Part shown: positions 63,797-64,000 of the stretch, piece after piece
Layout of the letters: every line of letters starts with the position of its first letter
Position numbering within the stretch: position 1 is the first letter of the stretch
From: Marinicella litoralis
Lineage (GTDB): Bacteria > Pseudomonadota > Gammaproteobacteria > Xanthomonadales > Marinicellaceae
NCBI RefSeq assembly: GCF_002591915.1
Contig: NZ_NIHB01000003.1
Span: forward strand, 62,001-126,000
Length of the DNA stretch: 64,000 nucleotides
Reading direction: 5' to 3'
The notes under the pieces: model-generated
The model's database searches: none
The model's input: the letters and a program-made list of their open reading frames with translations, nothing else
What the model was told of the DNA's origin: nothing
Program-made: the position numbers and the translations under genes

Positions 63797-64000
63797 TTGA
63801 ACAGAAATTATATTGTCTGATTTAATGAATGGTTTTTGAATCTGATGTTTAGGTCTGATTTGGATTTTGAAATCTTCACGACTCAATAAATCTAAACTGT
63901 GGCTCTGAACCTGCCATTCAAGTTCTTGGTCGGCGCTGATTTCTAAAATCAACTTGATTTGCTTTTTGCCGTCAAAATAATATTGTAATAAGCGATCACC
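63770..64000 (-). CDS. C-terminal fragment of an unidentified protein
   Basis: A minus-strand frame that is open from the right edge to a stop at 63770, giving the last 76 residues. It includes KLILEISADQELEWQVQ, HSLDLLSREDFKI, KPFIKSDNII and ends FSNDQ. The strand-rich text looks like the last domain of a larger protein; I do not recognise the family. It overlaps the end of the phytase-like gene by 27 bases. It is chosen as a gene because the frame stays open to the edge and its composition is protein-like. Confidence 0.6.
   Translation of the reverse strand, partial: GDRLLQYYFDGKKQIKLILEISADQELEWQVQSHSLDLLSREDFKIQIRPKHQIQKPFIKSDNIISVQSFTFSNDQ

Noticed and set aside
1-64000. tRNA, rRNA, CRISPR array, insertion sequence, integrase or prophage
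   Set aside because: I examined the intergenic spaces and gene products; no cloverleaf, regular spacer-repeat array, transposase, integrase or phage structural gene was seen.

Overview
The window is a dense chromosomal stretch from a marine-type gammaproteobacterium with AT-rich DNA (GC near 40% by eye, not computed). The placement rests on the gene set: LapA/LapB, RecBCD, Coq7, GalU, AmgK/MurU, the tyrS/mepM/anmK arrangement, a Na+-pumping oxaloacetate decarboxylase and an NhaC-type antiporter. The peptidase ending in IFIDGFEA recalls secreted proteins of Marinicella and relatives, so a Marinicella-like organism is my best guess; this is inference. I see no rRNA, tRNA, CRISPR array, insertion sequence or prophage.

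Layout. (1) 1-3846, minus strand: a small exported protein, amgK-murU (UDP-MurNAc salvage), an NhaC antiporter and a NUDIX hydrolase cut by the window edge. (2) 4143-10116, plus: plsC, lapA-lapB, a WbpL/WecA-type glycosyl-1-phosphate transferase, a WbpM/PglF-type dehydratase and galU, an envelope-glycan and LPS-control block. (3) 10101-14576: cdd-hpt, a peroxiredoxin-DUF4920 fusion, a GntP permease, a PhyH dioxygenase and a cold-shock protein. (4) 14820-24100: ETF-QO and coq7, a DUF481 porin-like protein, tyrS, mepM-anmK, a PP2C phosphatase and an MltF-like transglycosylase. (5) 24204-36709: two small DUF proteins, a diguanylate cyclase, then recC-recB-recD, a VOC protein and proC. (6) 36763-39961: oadGAB. 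(7) 40223-46439: DUF3788 protein, RRM protein, YghU, two VOC proteins, a cysteine-rich HTH regulator and an OsmC-YcaO fusion. (8) 46440-54018: MASE1-GGDEF cyclase, AsmA protein, and a run of small enzymes (DJ-1/PfpI, EthD, two GFA, YCII-like, DUF2165). (9) 54084-64000: uvrB, an aminotransferase, thiI lacking a rhodanese domain, GNAT, and a secreted trio (kelch lipoprotein, M14 carboxypeptidase, phytase-esterase-like protein).

Themes. Cell-wall turnover and recycling recur (MltF, MepM, AnmK, AmgK, MurU). Sodium use is represented by OadGAB and NhaC. Glutathione and electrophile handling recur between 35 and 54 kb (three VOC, YghU, DJ-1, two GFA). Many same-strand neighbours overlap by ATGA or a few bases, indicating translational coupling. 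Several genes have a -10-like hexamer only 6-8 bp before ATG, suggesting leaderless transcripts.

The most interesting unexplained pieces are two matching palindromes (GTAAA-N8-TTTAC, centres 42 bp apart) between a VOC gene and a cysteine-rich regulator that lies beside an OsmC-YcaO fusion, and a possible mini-gene at 46204-46377 with a -10, a 20-bp palindrome, a 23-codon exported-type peptide and an intrinsic terminator.
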